The position numbers and the translations under genes are program-made. From Haloarcula salina (lineage in GTDB: Archaea > Halobacteriota > Halobacteria > Halobacteriales > Haloarculaceae), in the NCBI RefSeq assembly GCF_010119195.1, contig NZ_WRXL01000005.1, positions 124,001 through 188,000 on the forward strand: a stretch of 64,000 nt of DNA, given 5' to 3'. Position 1 is the first letter of the stretch. The number at the start of each line of letters is the position of its first letter. The notes below the pieces were generated by a model. It searched no databases and had not been told where the DNA came from. It saw only the letters and a program-made list of their open reading frames with translations. Of this stretch, positions 17,526-26,833 are shown piece after piece.

Positions 17526-17726
17526 CTACCGCCGGAGATCACACAGCGAGTCGGAGTGAATGACGATGAACTCCTCCTCACCGAGCTGAGATTCGTGTTC
17601 TGGCAGAAAAATCAGTTGCGAATCGGTAGACGATCTGACGACCGTAAGCTCCTCCATCTCGTATCCGAGATCTGCCTCCCAGTCGGGATCTGTCGGCATC
17701 TCTTCCCACTCCTCTGTCGTCATCAT
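17526..17726 (-). CDS. Small acidic haloarchaeal protein of unknown function
   Basis: About 66 residues from the ATG at 17726 (or the adjacent 17723). The N-terminus MMTTEEWEEMPTDPDW is very acidic. The second half, ELTVVRSSTDSQLIFLPEHE, looks like a small beta-rich domain. I recognise the style of haloarchaeal small-protein families but cannot name this one with confidence. It stands alone at the edge of a gene-poor stretch. Confidence 0.5.
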   Translation of the reverse strand: MMTTEEWEEMPTDPDWEADLGYEMEELTVVRSSTDSQLIFLPEHESQLGEEEFIVIHSDSLCDLRR

Positions 17727-18897
17727 GCCGAGAACACTCCAGCGGTGGAGGATCGCGTACCATTTCGGGGGGCTGTGCGCGCACACACGTCATCAGATCG
17801 GAGGGCCATAGTCGATAAGATCATATTAAGTGATTCTTTATCCATCCTATCCACCTGTCCAATATCAGGCATATGATCGAAAGGAATAATTACTGTATTA
17901 AAGATTGCGTCCGGAAGGGCAGATTTGTTATCTGAATAGTATCGATATACTTACCAGCTATCTAGCAGAGCGAGAGAGGCAGATATTTCTACAATTGGTC
18001 ACGATCGCATTGGTAATATGTTATTACTGCCAGGAAATACGCCACAAATCCGAGATTTAGTCGGGGCCAGCGTGGCCCACAATCGCCTCGAAATGGCGAT
18101 CGTAGGTCCTCAATGCAAGCAGAACGATGCCACAGGAAACGATAGAGAGGAGAAATGACTCTGCCGGTCACGGTGGTCACAAAACCGGAATGGAGATGGA
18201 AACCGCCTCTTCATCGACGGTAAGCTCCGATGTGAGGAAATAACACGACTATAACAATACAGACCCCCGCCTACTATGGAAATGGAGAGGGCAGTTACCC
18301 GACACCCACAACACACCGGCCCAATCCTTACCACCCCCCTCAGGGACGCTCGTGCCCTGTAACAGTCGCTGTCGACTCGGACGCTCTCTCCACGTCAGCG
18401 GGTGTGTCGGATCGGTAACCCGATCCACCCGTGTTCTACTCCGCTCGTGAGTGAATACTAAGCAAGAGTGCGAGAATCGTACGAACAGGGACTGTGTCTC
18501 GATGTCGAATCGGTTATCCGAGGCACGCTGTCGAAGTCGCTCACGGCGACGACAACCGTTGAGCCCGTGGCGTTTGACCGCCGAAGCGGACATTGGGACT
18601 ATATCGCGCGCACGAGAAGGGAAGAGACGTGGCTTTCGCAGAAGTGGCACGGTTTCGTCGCAGAGTCAGTTTGACAGCCAGCTGATTACTCGAATCGTGT
18701 CCACGCACCGATCACCCTCGAAGCCACTGAAAGTCACCCTCTGCTCGCGTGACATCGGTGTGATCCGTGTATACCACGTTTCAATGGGTACGATAGAATC
18801 TTCGGCGACGCACCAACGAACCCCACCGCCGAGAACACGCCGACTACTCAGAATATGAACTCAATTACTAAACCGGCGTAAGGGCACATGTGGGTGT
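17727..18897. other. Gene-poor, partly AT-rich stretch
   Basis: About 1.17 kb with no convincing gene. The part from about 17810 to 18250 is visibly AT-rich compared with its neighbours. Open frames such as 18249-18650 and 18451-18858 are dominated by Arg/Ser and lack the acidic haloarchaeal bias. No tRNA, terminal inverted repeat or transposase motif was found. It may be a decayed region at the boundary of the glycan island. Confidence 0.55.
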
Positions 18898-19017
18898 ATG
18901 CCGGAGCATATCTCTGACAGCGAAATGGAACGAATCGCAGAGTTCGCGACCACTCCGATGTACAAACGGTCGCCGGATCAGTTGCTCCCCGACGGGGCAG
19001 CTGACGACGACGAGTAA
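18898..19017 (+). CDS. Haloarchaeal microprotein, 39 residues
   Basis: A short gene starting at an ATG at 18898. It encodes MPEHISDSEMERIAEF, then ATTPMYKRSPDQLLPD and an acidic end. The helix-forming SDSEMERIAEFA segment and the MYKRSPDQLLP motif resemble small conserved haloarchaeal proteins I have seen next to unrelated genes. The function is unknown. Haloarchaeal codon use and an acidic C-terminus support translation. It is convergent with the DUF7344 regulator. Confidence 0.6.
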   Translation: MPEHISDSEMERIAEFATTPMYKRSPDQLLPDGAADDDE

Positions 19018-19066
19018 CGCATCCCTCAGGGGGGTGACGTCTTTTCGATTCTCCACCGCCACCAGC

Positions 19067-19621
19067 TCACGGCTCACCGATCTCGAACGAGCTATCGTTT
19101 CCACCTCGCCACCGGTAGATCCCGTGGACGATCGAGAGAAGTAGGAACGAGGAGATGACGATCGTTCCCAGCGCGATCGGAGTGAGCGCGGTAAACGGAG
19201 GGATTCCCGCGACCACGCCAATCAACAGGAGTGCGTTGACGAGCGCAACGGCACCGTAGTACCGAAACCACTCGACGTCGTCGTCGCCGTTACTGATGAA
19301 CGGCTCGACCTCGGGCGCGTCCTCGCGTAGCGAGATCTCGCCGGTATCCGCGTCGTACGTTATCAGACCAGCCTCCTGTAGCTTCGGAGCATGTGTCTGA
19401 TACAGCGAGACGTACACGCGCTTTCGCGCCTGCGAGGACAGGTCTGCTACTGTCGTGTCGTTCTCCCAAGCGGCCAGTTCCTCAGCGAGATCGGTCAGCT
19501 GGACCGGCTGGTCCTGCTGGCGGAGATAGTACAGCGTGTACCGCCGCCTCGAGCTACTGAGGATATCGAACATCTCGTCGCGCGATAGCTCTGTGTCTTC
19601 CTCTACCATCGGTTCGCTCAT
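19067..19621 (-). CDS. DUF7344-type winged-helix regulator with membrane anchor
   Basis: A 184-residue protein. Residues about 15-100 form the haloarchaeal wHTH-like domain: MFDILSSSRRRYTLYYLRQQ, LTDLAEELAAWEN and YVSLYQTHAPKLQEAGLI. Two membrane helices follow (about 122-140 and 145-165). This domain layout is typical of haloarchaeal membrane-tethered transcription regulators. Targets are unknown. It stands alone, with no partner gene on the same strand nearby. Confidence 0.78.
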   Translation of the reverse strand: MSEPMVEEDTELSRDEMFDILSSSRRRYTLYYLRQQDQPVQLTDLAEELAAWENDTTVADLSSQARKRVYVSLYQTHAPKLQEAGLITYDADTGEISLREDAPEVEPFISNGDDDVEWFRYYGAVALVNALLLIGVVAGIPPFTALTPIALGTIVISSFLLLSIVHGIYRWRGGNDSSFEIGEP

Positions 19622-20250
19622 GACCTCGGTTGCTGCGTTGGTTTGTGTTCAGGCCGCGAAATGGGCATACGTACACGAAACCCGGGGTACCGTTTTGTTA
19701 CACCCCCGTTACCCGACATACCTGGAGTAAGAAATTGTTACTTGCGTGTCGGTGTATGGGCAGTCTCGTCAGCAGAATGCGCAGTCGCCAACTAATTCGA
19801 CCCACCATCTGTGAGAGAAAGCCGCCATCAGCATCGAAGTACTATCCGCACTCCTCACAGGGTGTGACGTGAAATTGGACGACTGCTCGCTGCAATCGGT
19901 CAGACCGATCGGGACCGAATGGGACTTTAGGGAGAATATAAACCCGGAATCCCCGAGGTGCTCCTCGTTTTTCTCTCGGAATCCGAAAGTGGCCGTTTCG
20001 TCGAGTGCAGGGGGCGAAGCCCGACATAAACGTCGATCCTCTGGCGGTCGAGATCGTCCGTGATGGGGTGGCGTTGTCGAGAGCACCGATCCCGTCAGCC
20101 GATCCGGTATCGACTTGAACCCTCCGAGGATCGGTTGCATCGGCGCGTCGTCCCGGTACTCCGTCAGTCGTAGTCTACACAGGAAGACCGCCGTCGCGGT
20201 GCTATTCAGTTATCCGCGTATCCACGAACCGGTAGGAGGGCGCTATGCGA
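19622..20250. other. Intergenic region, no gene recognised
   Basis: About 630 bp upstream of the DUF7344 regulator and downstream of the HalOD1 gene. Open frames such as 19769-20140 lack haloarchaeal bias and recognisable motifs. Nothing resembling an RNA gene or mobile-element end was seen. Confidence 0.55.
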
Positions 20251-20514
20251 TCAGTTCGGCGAAATCTCGATCCTGTCACTGTTCTGAATATGGACGTGAT
20301 AGCCGCTGTAGGTGAAACTGATCTGAATACTCGAACCGGTGTAGCTGGCGACGATCTTGTCGAGCGCTTCGGGGTCGACCTGTTCGTACAGCGGCGGGAG
20401 GTCAGTCTCCGCGACGTGCTGTTGCGCCGCGATAGTCGAGACGATCGCTTCGCTCGGAGATTCGTGCTGCTCTGCCCAGAAGACGGTCTGTGTCTCGTTC
20501 CACTCCAAACTCAT
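20251..20514 (-). CDS. HalOD1 output-domain protein
   Basis: An 87-residue stand-alone HalOD1 domain: PSEAIVSTIAAQQHV, LPPLYEQVDPEALDKIV and the ending GYHVHIQNSDRIEI. The family is restricted to haloarchaea and appears as an output or protein-interaction module of signal-transduction proteins. It lies upstream of, and on the same strand as, a DUF7344 regulator gene and is preceded by a large receiver-GAF-Bat regulator that ends nearby. Signal partnership between them is inferred. The function of the domain itself is not established. Confidence 0.8.
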   Translation of the reverse strand: MSLEWNETQTVFWAEQHESPSEAIVSTIAAQQHVAETDLPPLYEQVDPEALDKIVASYTGSSIQISFTYSGYHVHIQNSDRIEISPN

Positions 20515-20530
20515 TGTATTTCGGAACGAG

Positions 20531-20550
20531 ATACTCCCTTATCAGAGTAT
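20531..20550. promoter_or_regulatory. Inverted repeat at the HalOD1 gene promoter
   Basis: A perfect 6-bp inverted repeat (ATACTC and GAGTAT) with an 8-bp spacer lies 17-36 bp upstream of the HalOD1 start codon, where the minus-strand TATA element CTGATAAG would be. It is a candidate operator. Confidence 0.45.
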
Positions 20551-20584
20551 GTGCTACTAGACTAGGTATCCAGTATTGGGTAGG

Positions 20585-23500
20585 CTAGCTATCTAGATCT
20601 TTGGCAGCCAGCCCTTCCGTGAACAGCTGTTCGAGGAGCTTCCGAACAGCCACCCTGAGGTGGTGGCTGAACGTCGGCTGGGAGATGTCGAGCGTGTTTG
20701 CGATCTCCTGGCCAGTTCGTTCTCGGGGCGACTGGTAGAACCCGCTGTAGTAGGCCGCGAGCAACACTTCGAACTGACGCGGGGTCAGCTGTGACGTGAG
20801 TTCGGCCTGGAACGACTCGCGCGTCTGGACGCCCCGCTCGCGCTTGTATCGGCTGACGAGTTCGATGTCCGGACACGAGCGACGCAATTCGGAGATAAAC
20901 TGTCGGACGTCGACGGTCTGTGGGACTTCGAGGTGGATCTCGAGCGTCTCGCCGTCCGATCGGATCAATTGCGGAGCACCGCCCTGTTCGGCGATCGTCA
21001 GTGCAAGCTGTCCACCTGCTACCGTGGCTTCGAAGAGCGAGCTGTCCTCGGTGTCAGTCAGGCACTCGAGTCGCTCGAGTCGCGGCAGTGAGTCGGCGCT
21101 CGCCAGGACCGAGTCTCTCTCCCCGTCGGTACTGAAGAACACGGTGCACGTATCGCTCTCCTGTGGAACGATTCCCTCGAAAGTCACCGTCGCGTCGACG
21201 GTACCGGCGATCCGGTGGAGGATGTCGTCGGACTCCGTCGCCTCGAGCTGGAGTTCGACCGCGTGATTCGCGACGAGTCCCTGTTTCGTCTCGATACTGT
21301 TGATAGCGTACCCGACCGTCTCGCTCACCTCTTCCAGCACCGACTGCGTCGGAAGGTCGAAGACGTCCCGGGACTTCGCGTACGCGGTGAGGACGCCGTA
21401 CGATATCTGCTGATACGTGATGGGAATGCTGACAACGGACTGATAGCCCCGCTCGAGGAGGCGCCGGCGCCACCCGCCGCCGCGGAGACCGTCGGCGACG
21501 TTGTTGTCGAGCGTCTGTTCAGCCGTACGCGCCGTCTGGATCGCGGGTGGGGCCGGCGACTCGCCAGTGGGCGAGCGTGACTCTTCGAGGAAGCCGCGAT
21601 CCGTTCCGGCCCACGTCCGCGGTGTGATCCGCTCGTCGTCGGCTTCGTACTCGCCGATCCACGCGAACGAGCAGATGTCGGACGCGACGAGTTGGTCACA
21701 GACTGCCTGTTCGATTTCCGGTCGGCTGTCGGCTCTGAGCACCTGCTCGTGGATCTTCTGACTCATTTCGGTCAGGCGATTCATCCGCTCGAGCTGGACC
21801 GTCTGTCGTTCGAGTTCGTGCTGGCGGTCCTCGAGCTCCGTCTCGTAGTTCAATCGGTCGAAGGCAGTTCGAATCGTCGCCCCGAGGAGTTCGGTGATCC
21901 GACGTGTCTGCGCATCGAAGGTCCCGCCGATCTCGTCTCCGGCCCGGAGGACGCCGTGATCTCCGAGCGGGACCAGTACCGCCTTTCCGTCCAGGCCGGG
22001 ACCGTCCCCGGATGTGTCGATCTCCGACCCGTCCTCGACGATTATCGTCTCCTCGGTGAAGAAGGCCGAACTCACGAGGCTGTCACCGTCTGCCGGAATC
22101 GCGTCGTTCGACGGCGTGTCGTCCGCGGTCGCCGCAAGCGGGCGAAACGAATTCGTGTCGCTGTCGAACCCGTACAGCACTACGTCCGGTAAATCGAGGA
22201 GGTTCCGGGCCCTGTTGACGGCGATCTGCGCCGCCTCGGCCTCCGAGGTGACAGCCAGCAGATCGGTCGCCGTCTCGTAGAGATGGGTGAACCCCTCCTC
22301 GGCACGCTGAGTCTGGAGTTCGTTGCTGATCCACTTCCCCAGCAGATCCACGAAGGTGATGTCCCAGTCCGAGACAGTGTCGCTTGCGGACTCCGTCCCG
22401 TAGAAACAGAACGTCCCGTAGATCGTGCCACCGACCGTGAGCGGCGTTCCGAGGTACCGCGTAATACCGCTGTCGGCGAGGGTCCCGTCCGCGAACTGCT
22501 CGTCCTCGTCGAGGTCCTGGAGGACGAGCGTCTCCTCGTTCGCGACGGTCTCCTCACACGGTGTGCCGGACAGTGGTATGGATCCACCCGAGTAGATCGT
22601 CTCGTCGGGCGTCTGGAGGACTTCGAACGTGTACTCCGATCCGTTCACGCGAGACAGCGTCGCGAACTCCATCCCGAGAACGCGCCGGCCGATCTCCATG
22701 AGATCGCCGATCTGCTCGGGCAGCGACTTCTCGCGCGTCGTGAACACCTCGGTGATCGTTCGAAGCACCTCTTCGCGATCCTCGAGTTCGGAGCGCGTCG
22801 CCGTCGAGAGCAGTCCGTCAGCGACGATCTCCGCGAGTTCCGTGAGGATCGTCTGTTCCGCCTCGTCGAAGGCGAAGGATGAATCCGCGTAGATCGCGAT
22901 TACGCCGTGGACCGACCCGGCGTACTGGATCGGAAGGGCGATCATCGATCGGAGGCCGTACTCGTCGGCGAGCACGTGCCACTGTTCGAATCCCGGGTCG
23001 GAGTTGATCTCCGCGGCAATCTGTGGGTCACCGGTAGTCAGCGCTCGATCACACGGCCCGCCGTCGAACACCGACTCGCCGTAGCGGTCGACCAGTTCCC
23101 GAACGTACTCGGTTGCGTCACCGCCGCCGGCAGTCGGAACGATCGTACCGGACTGTTCGTCGCGTTCACCGATCCATGCGAACTGGTACGTCTTCGAGCG
23201 CGTCAGGATATCGCAGACGGCCTGCTTGATCTCCGCGGCCGTAGTCGCCCGGAGCACCTGTCGGTTGATCTCCCGAAACAGCGAGTTGATCCGGGACAGC
23301 CGAGCCGTCTCAAGACGGAACCGGTACGATTCGACGGCGTTCTCGATCCGGTTTGCGAGTACGGCATATTGTTCCGGCCCTCCACCTTTCACGAAGTAAT
23401 CAGTGACACCGGCCGAGACCGCTTCGCTGGCCAGTTTTTCGCTCCCCTGACCGGTCAGCAGGATGAATGGGAGGTCGCCGTTGGTCTGGCGGACCGTCTC

Positions 23501-23758
23501 GACGAACTCGATGCCGTTGGCCGACGGCATCTCGTAGTCCGAGACGATGCAGTCGATGGAGTCGCTTTCGGACTCGAAGTACCGCAGTGCGTCGTCGACA
23601 CTCGCCGCCTCGACGACCTCGATCCGGTCGCTTTCGTGTTCCAGAAGCGTCGAGGCCGTTCGACGGAAGTCCTCGTAGTCGTCGACCAGTAGCACCGTGA
23701 TCACCGACGCCTTCGCGTTGCCGTCGGTCGGTGCGGTCCCAGCGGCCAGCTTCCGCAT
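20585..23758 (-). CDS. Response regulator with GAF domains and Bat-type HTH output
   Basis: About 1057 residues. An N-terminal receiver domain has ITVLLVDDYEDF, IDCIVSDYEMP (phosphoacceptor Asp), ILLTGQGS and the conserved Lys in YFVKGG. At least three GAF-type sensor domains follow, each with INYQ-style or IPIQYAGSVHGVIAIYA segments. The C-terminal 200 residues form a bacterio-opsin-activator HTH: LTPRQFEVLLAAYYSGFY and GQEIANTLDISQPTFSHHL. It probably senses a small molecule or redox or light cue and controls transcription. The start is the ATG at 23758. Bat-like output is known from Halobacterium, but targets here are unknown. Confidence 0.9.
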   Translation of the reverse strand: MRKLAAGTAPTDGNAKASVITVLLVDDYEDFRRTASTLLEHESDRIEVVEAASVDDALRYFESESDSIDCIVSDYEMPSANGIEFVETVRQTNGDLPFILLTGQGSEKLASEAVSAGVTDYFVKGGGPEQYAVLANRIENAVESYRFRLETARLSRINSLFREINRQVLRATTAAEIKQAVCDILTRSKTYQFAWIGERDEQSGTIVPTAGGGDATEYVRELVDRYGESVFDGGPCDRALTTGDPQIAAEINSDPGFEQWHVLADEYGLRSMIALPIQYAGSVHGVIAIYADSSFAFDEAEQTILTELAEIVADGLLSTATRSELEDREEVLRTITEVFTTREKSLPEQIGDLMEIGRRVLGMEFATLSRVNGSEYTFEVLQTPDETIYSGGSIPLSGTPCEETVANEETLVLQDLDEDEQFADGTLADSGITRYLGTPLTVGGTIYGTFCFYGTESASDTVSDWDITFVDLLGKWISNELQTQRAEEGFTHLYETATDLLAVTSEAEAAQIAVNRARNLLDLPDVVLYGFDSDTNSFRPLAATADDTPSNDAIPADGDSLVSSAFFTEETIIVEDGSEIDTSGDGPGLDGKAVLVPLGDHGVLRAGDEIGGTFDAQTRRITELLGATIRTAFDRLNYETELEDRQHELERQTVQLERMNRLTEMSQKIHEQVLRADSRPEIEQAVCDQLVASDICSFAWIGEYEADDERITPRTWAGTDRGFLEESRSPTGESPAPPAIQTARTAEQTLDNNVADGLRGGGWRRRLLERGYQSVVSIPITYQQISYGVLTAYAKSRDVFDLPTQSVLEEVSETVGYAINSIETKQGLVANHAVELQLEATESDDILHRIAGTVDATVTFEGIVPQESDTCTVFFSTDGERDSVLASADSLPRLERLECLTDTEDSSLFEATVAGGQLALTIAEQGGAPQLIRSDGETLEIHLEVPQTVDVRQFISELRRSCPDIELVSRYKRERGVQTRESFQAELTSQLTPRQFEVLLAAYYSGFYQSPRERTGQEIANTLDISQPTFSHHLRVAVRKLLEQLFTEGLAAKDLDS

Positions 23759-24247
23759 GCGTGAGTCTATCGTGCGAAGCCAGTATAAACATGTGACTTG
23801 AGACGCCACCGGCAGAGTCGGACCGACGCCGACGGTGGGGTGATACAAGCGTCGTGAGTCGCCCGAGAGAAGCACGTGCGCAGTGCCGGATTTCAACAAT
23901 ACATTTGGAGGGCAGTATGTATATCGAACTGGTATTTGTGCGCGTCTTGCTCGACGCCCGTGATCGTGGCAATACCGTCTGCCCCGAGTCAGCAGCCGCG
24001 GAACACGATCGGGTCAACCATCACACGAGGGCCCGGACAGCTAGTATCCATATTTTATTGAAAATCAAATGGTAACTAATAGGTTATCTTTCATCAGGAC
24101 GATCCCGGTCTGCAGGACGCTATTTCCAGTTCCGAGCACGCTCAGCCAGAGTCGCCGTGAAACGACGCCTCGGTGGACATAGAGTTATTGATATGTGAAT
24201 AGTTACGTTGGTAATCAGTCATGTCTTCGGAGCGGTGTGCAACGTCG

Positions 24248-24297
24248 GTGTGTGACGCTTGTCGGGGCAAGCTATTTTACCACCAGTCGTGTCACAC
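24248..24297. promoter_or_regulatory. Candidate GTGTG/CACAC operator at the adenine deaminase promoter
   Basis: GTGTGTGAC at 24248-24256 lies just upstream of the TATA box, and GTGTCACAC at 24289-24297 lies between the TATA box and the expected transcription start. This is repressor-like geometry. The same GACACAC/GTGTGTC theme recurs in the intergenic regions of the purine/selenium island downstream. Confidence 0.45.
24272..24279 (+). promoter_or_regulatory. TATA box upstream of ade leader ORF
   Basis: CTATTTTA is centred about 29 nt upstream of an ATG at 24305. Transcription would start near 24302 and make a leaderless message that begins with a 32-codon ORF ahead of ade. Confidence 0.55.
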
Positions 24298-24304
24298 AGT
24301 GCCT

Positions 24305-24403
24305 ATGAGACACGCACTTCGAGCCGAGAACGCGGCGCGCACGACGTTTCAACCGAGCACGCCGTCGAGCGGGTCGCGGACTCGGGTTCCGACTGGCCGA
24401 TGA
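24305..24403 (+). CDS. Possible 32-codon leader ORF overlapping the ade start
   Basis: It starts at an ATG where the leaderless transcript should begin and ends with TGA overlapping the ATG of ade (ATGA). The peptide is basic and not acidic like typical haloarchaeal proteins, so it may matter as a translated leader for coupling rather than as a product. It is also possible that it is a chance frame. No homologue is recognised. Confidence 0.3.
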   Translation: MRHALRAENAARTTFQPSTPSSGSRTRVPTGR

Positions 24404-26058
24404 CGGTCGATACGCTCGTCTCGGGGACTCTCGTAAATGTCCACACGGGGACGCTCGAACGACGACACGTGGCCGTCGACGACGGTGAGATCGTCGCGCT
24501 GGAAGCGCGTCCCGCCGACCGGCGCGTCGAAGCGAACTACGTCGCGCCGGGACTCATCGACGCCCACATGCACGTCGAGTCGAGCATGGTGACGCTCCCG
24601 GAGTACGGCCGCGCGATCGTGCCGCGGGGGGTCACCAGCGTGATCCACGACCCCCACGAGATCGCGAACGTCCTCGGAGAGGCGGGCGTCCGTGCCGTCG
24701 TCGAAGACGCAGAGAAGACGCCGCTGAAGGCGCGGTTCACCGTCCCGTCGAGCGTTCCCGCGACCGATCTGCAGGACGCCGGGGCGACGCTCGACGCCGA
24801 CGCGGTCGCGTCGCTGCTCGACCTCGAACGGGTCGTCGCCCTCGGCGAAGTGATGGACATTCCCGGATTGCTGGCCGGCGACGACTCGGTCCACGCCAAG
24901 GTCCGGGCCGCGCGCGAGCGCGGACTCACCGTCGACGGCCACATGCCGGGCGTCTCCGGGTCGGACCTCCACGAAGCGGCCCGGTCCCTCGACACCGATC
25001 ACGAGAGCATCACGCTGGCGGAGGCCCGCGAGCGCGCCGACCTCGGCGTCCGCGTCTACCTTCGAGAAGGGTCCTCGAGCAAGAACCTCGTCGACCTCCT
25101 GCCGCTCGTCGACGCGGTCGACAGCCGGCGGCTCTCACTGTGCACCGACGACCGGGAGGTCGTGGATATCGTCGACCACGGCGGCGTCGAGGACGCGATC
25201 CGGACGGCAATCGCCGAAGGTGCCGACCCGGTCGAGGTCGTCCAGATGGCCACGCTCAACACGGCAGAGAGCTACGACCTCCCGTTCGGACGGGTCAAAC
25301 CCGGCGCGCCGGCCGACCTCGTCCTGTTGTCCGACCTCGAAACCTGGTCAGTCGAGCACGTCATGGTGGACGGGGAACTCGACCCGACGGCCGACGAAGC
25401 GGCGACGGCGACTACGGACCTCGCGACGGACACCGTCACTTTCGATCCGGTGTCCGCTGGTGACTTCGCCCTCTCCTCGGCAAAAGACGCCGCGACCACC
25501 ACCGTCCGCGTCATCGACGCCGTCGGCGGCCTCCAGACCGACCGAATGGAGACGGAAGTGCCGGTCGAAGACGGAACGCTCGTCCCGCCCGCTGACGAGG
25601 ACATCCTGTCGCTGGCCGTCATCGAGCGCCACGGCGGTGACGGCGGCATCGGCCGCGGGTTCGTCCACGGCCTGGGCCTGGACCGCGGCGCCATCGGATC
25701 GACGGTCGCCCACGACGCGCACAACTGCGTGGTTGCGGGCGCGGACCGCGACGCGATGGCCCGCGTGGCGAATCACCTCCGGGAGATCGGCGGCGGCATC
25801 GCGGCGTACGATCCCGCGAGCGACGTACTGGCGTCGCTCGCGCTCCCCGTCGCCGGCCTCATGTCCGACGAACCGATCACGGCCGTCTACGAGGGCTACG
25901 AGGCCGTCGAGTCGGTGGCCGACGACATGGGGCTGGTCGACAGCGGGCTGATGGAGCTGTCCTTCCTCGCGCTCGAAGTCATCCCCCACTACCGGCTGAC
26001 GAACAGGGGGCTGGTCGACGTCGAGGCCGCGACGCACGTCGACGTGCTGGTCGAGTGA
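24400..26058 (+). CDS. ade: Adenine deaminase
   Basis: About 552 residues, starting MTVDTLVSGTLVNVHTG. It deaminates adenine to hypoxanthine with release of ammonia. The amidohydrolase metal site is seen in DAHMHVESSM (about residues 53-62), then HDPHEIANVLGE and the DGHMPGVSG block (about 180). The late segments ALPVAGLMSD and LSFLALEVIPHYRL are signatures of the Ade-type enzyme, distinct from adenosine-deaminase-like ADAs. I chose the ATG at 24400 because earlier in-frame codons are not protein-like. The product feeds purine oxidation, which fits the molybdenum hydroxylases 20 kb downstream. Confidence 0.93.
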   Translation: MTVDTLVSGTLVNVHTGTLERRHVAVDDGEIVALEARPADRRVEANYVAPGLIDAHMHVESSMVTLPEYGRAIVPRGVTSVIHDPHEIANVLGEAGVRAVVEDAEKTPLKARFTVPSSVPATDLQDAGATLDADAVASLLDLERVVALGEVMDIPGLLAGDDSVHAKVRAARERGLTVDGHMPGVSGSDLHEAARSLDTDHESITLAEARERADLGVRVYLREGSSSKNLVDLLPLVDAVDSRRLSLCTDDREVVDIVDHGGVEDAIRTAIAEGADPVEVVQMATLNTAESYDLPFGRVKPGAPADLVLLSDLETWSVEHVMVDGELDPTADEAATATTDLATDTVTFDPVSAGDFALSSAKDAATTTVRVIDAVGGLQTDRMETEVPVEDGTLVPPADEDILSLAVIERHGGDGGIGRGFVHGLGLDRGAIGSTVAHDAHNCVVAGADRDAMARVANHLREIGGGIAAYDPASDVLASLALPVAGLMSDEPITAVYEGYEAVESVADDMGLVDSGLMELSFLALEVIPHYRLTNRGLVDVEAATHVDVLVE

Positions 26059-26194
26059 GTGCGGTCCACGATAGGGCGATCCAGAAATTTCACGCACTTA
26101 GGTCGTGAATCGCCAGCGGTCGGCGTGACGAGCCGTGGACAGTGCGTACACACAACGTCAAACACTATTACGGCGAAGTGTGAAACGGTCGCTA

Positions 26195-26833
26195 ATGGCT
26201 GCTTCGGGCTGTAAGATAGAGACGGTCATCGAGAAGTACGGACTGGGATCGGCTGATCCGGTCTACGACTCGTTGAACGAGGGATTGCTCGCCCGCTGGA
26301 CGGGGGCAGACGGCCGCTCGGCCGAGGGGTATCGCTCGCTGACGGCGTGGTTCAACAGACGCCTCCTCAAACGGGTCTACGACGAGCACGGGCGCGAGTC
26401 GCTGGACGCCCGCGTCGAGAGCGACTACGAGACGCTCCGGGGCGACGACGACCTGCGCCGCGAGGAACTCGTCGAGAGCCTGCGCGTCGACGGAATCCCC
26501 GGAGGCGATGTCGTCGACGACATGGTCTCGTGGGGGACGATGCGAACCCACCTCAACGACTGCCTCGACGGCGAGAAGGCCACCCGGCCCGCGGCGACGG
26601 ACTGGGAGCGGGACAGCGTCGAGACGGCCAAGGACGTGGCCCGGCAGAAGACCGAGTCGGCGCTGTCCTCGCTCTCGACGAAAGGCGAGGTGGACGGCGA
26701 CGACGCCGATATCGAGGTCCAGATCCAGCTCAGTTGCCCGGACTGCCCCACTCGCGTGCCATTCGACGTGGCACTGGAGCGCGGGTACGTCTGCGAACAG
26801 CATCGCCGACAGCGCTCCACGAACCAGACATGA
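26195..26833 (+). CDS. rdfA: Rod-determining factor RdfA
   Basis: About 212 residues of the haloarchaeal RdfA family, which in Haloferax is needed for the rod cell form. The N-terminal part reads SGCKIETVIEKYGLGSADPV and LNEGLLARWTG. The middle has SLTAWFNRRLLKRVYDEHGR. The C-terminus has a Cys/His motif, CPDCPTRVPF with VCEQH, that could bind zinc. The start is the ATG at 26195. The stop overlaps the start of the SMC-like gene by 4 bp (ATGA), which shows tight coupling. The molecular role is not known, and DNA- or septum-related control of shape is inferred. Confidence 0.85.
   Translation: MAASGCKIETVIEKYGLGSADPVYDSLNEGLLARWTGADGRSAEGYRSLTAWFNRRLLKRVYDEHGRESLDARVESDYETLRGDDDLRREELVESLRVDGIPGGDVVDDMVSWGTMRTHLNDCLDGEKATRPAATDWERDSVETAKDVARQKTESALSSLSTKGEVDGDDADIEVQIQLSCPDCPTRVPFDVALERGYVCEQHRRQRSTNQT

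Larger units (their letters stand above)
23759..24304. other. Intergenic region between the Bat-type regulator and ade
   Basis: About 545 bp between divergent genes, with moderately AT-rich stretches near 23890-24080 and 24180-24220. It holds the promoters of both genes. Open frames here (for example 23854-24075) are not convincing. Confidence 0.55.

Noticed and set aside
18249-18858. Frames in the gene-poor stretch as transposase remnants
   Set aside because: No DDE or HUH motif, target duplication or terminal inverted repeat was found.
24221-24403. ORF from 24221 upstream of ade as a zinc-finger protein
   Set aside because: It has several cysteines, but the TATA box at 24272 lies inside it, so the transcript would start after its first ATG. 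Only the shorter leader ORF from 24305 is kept.
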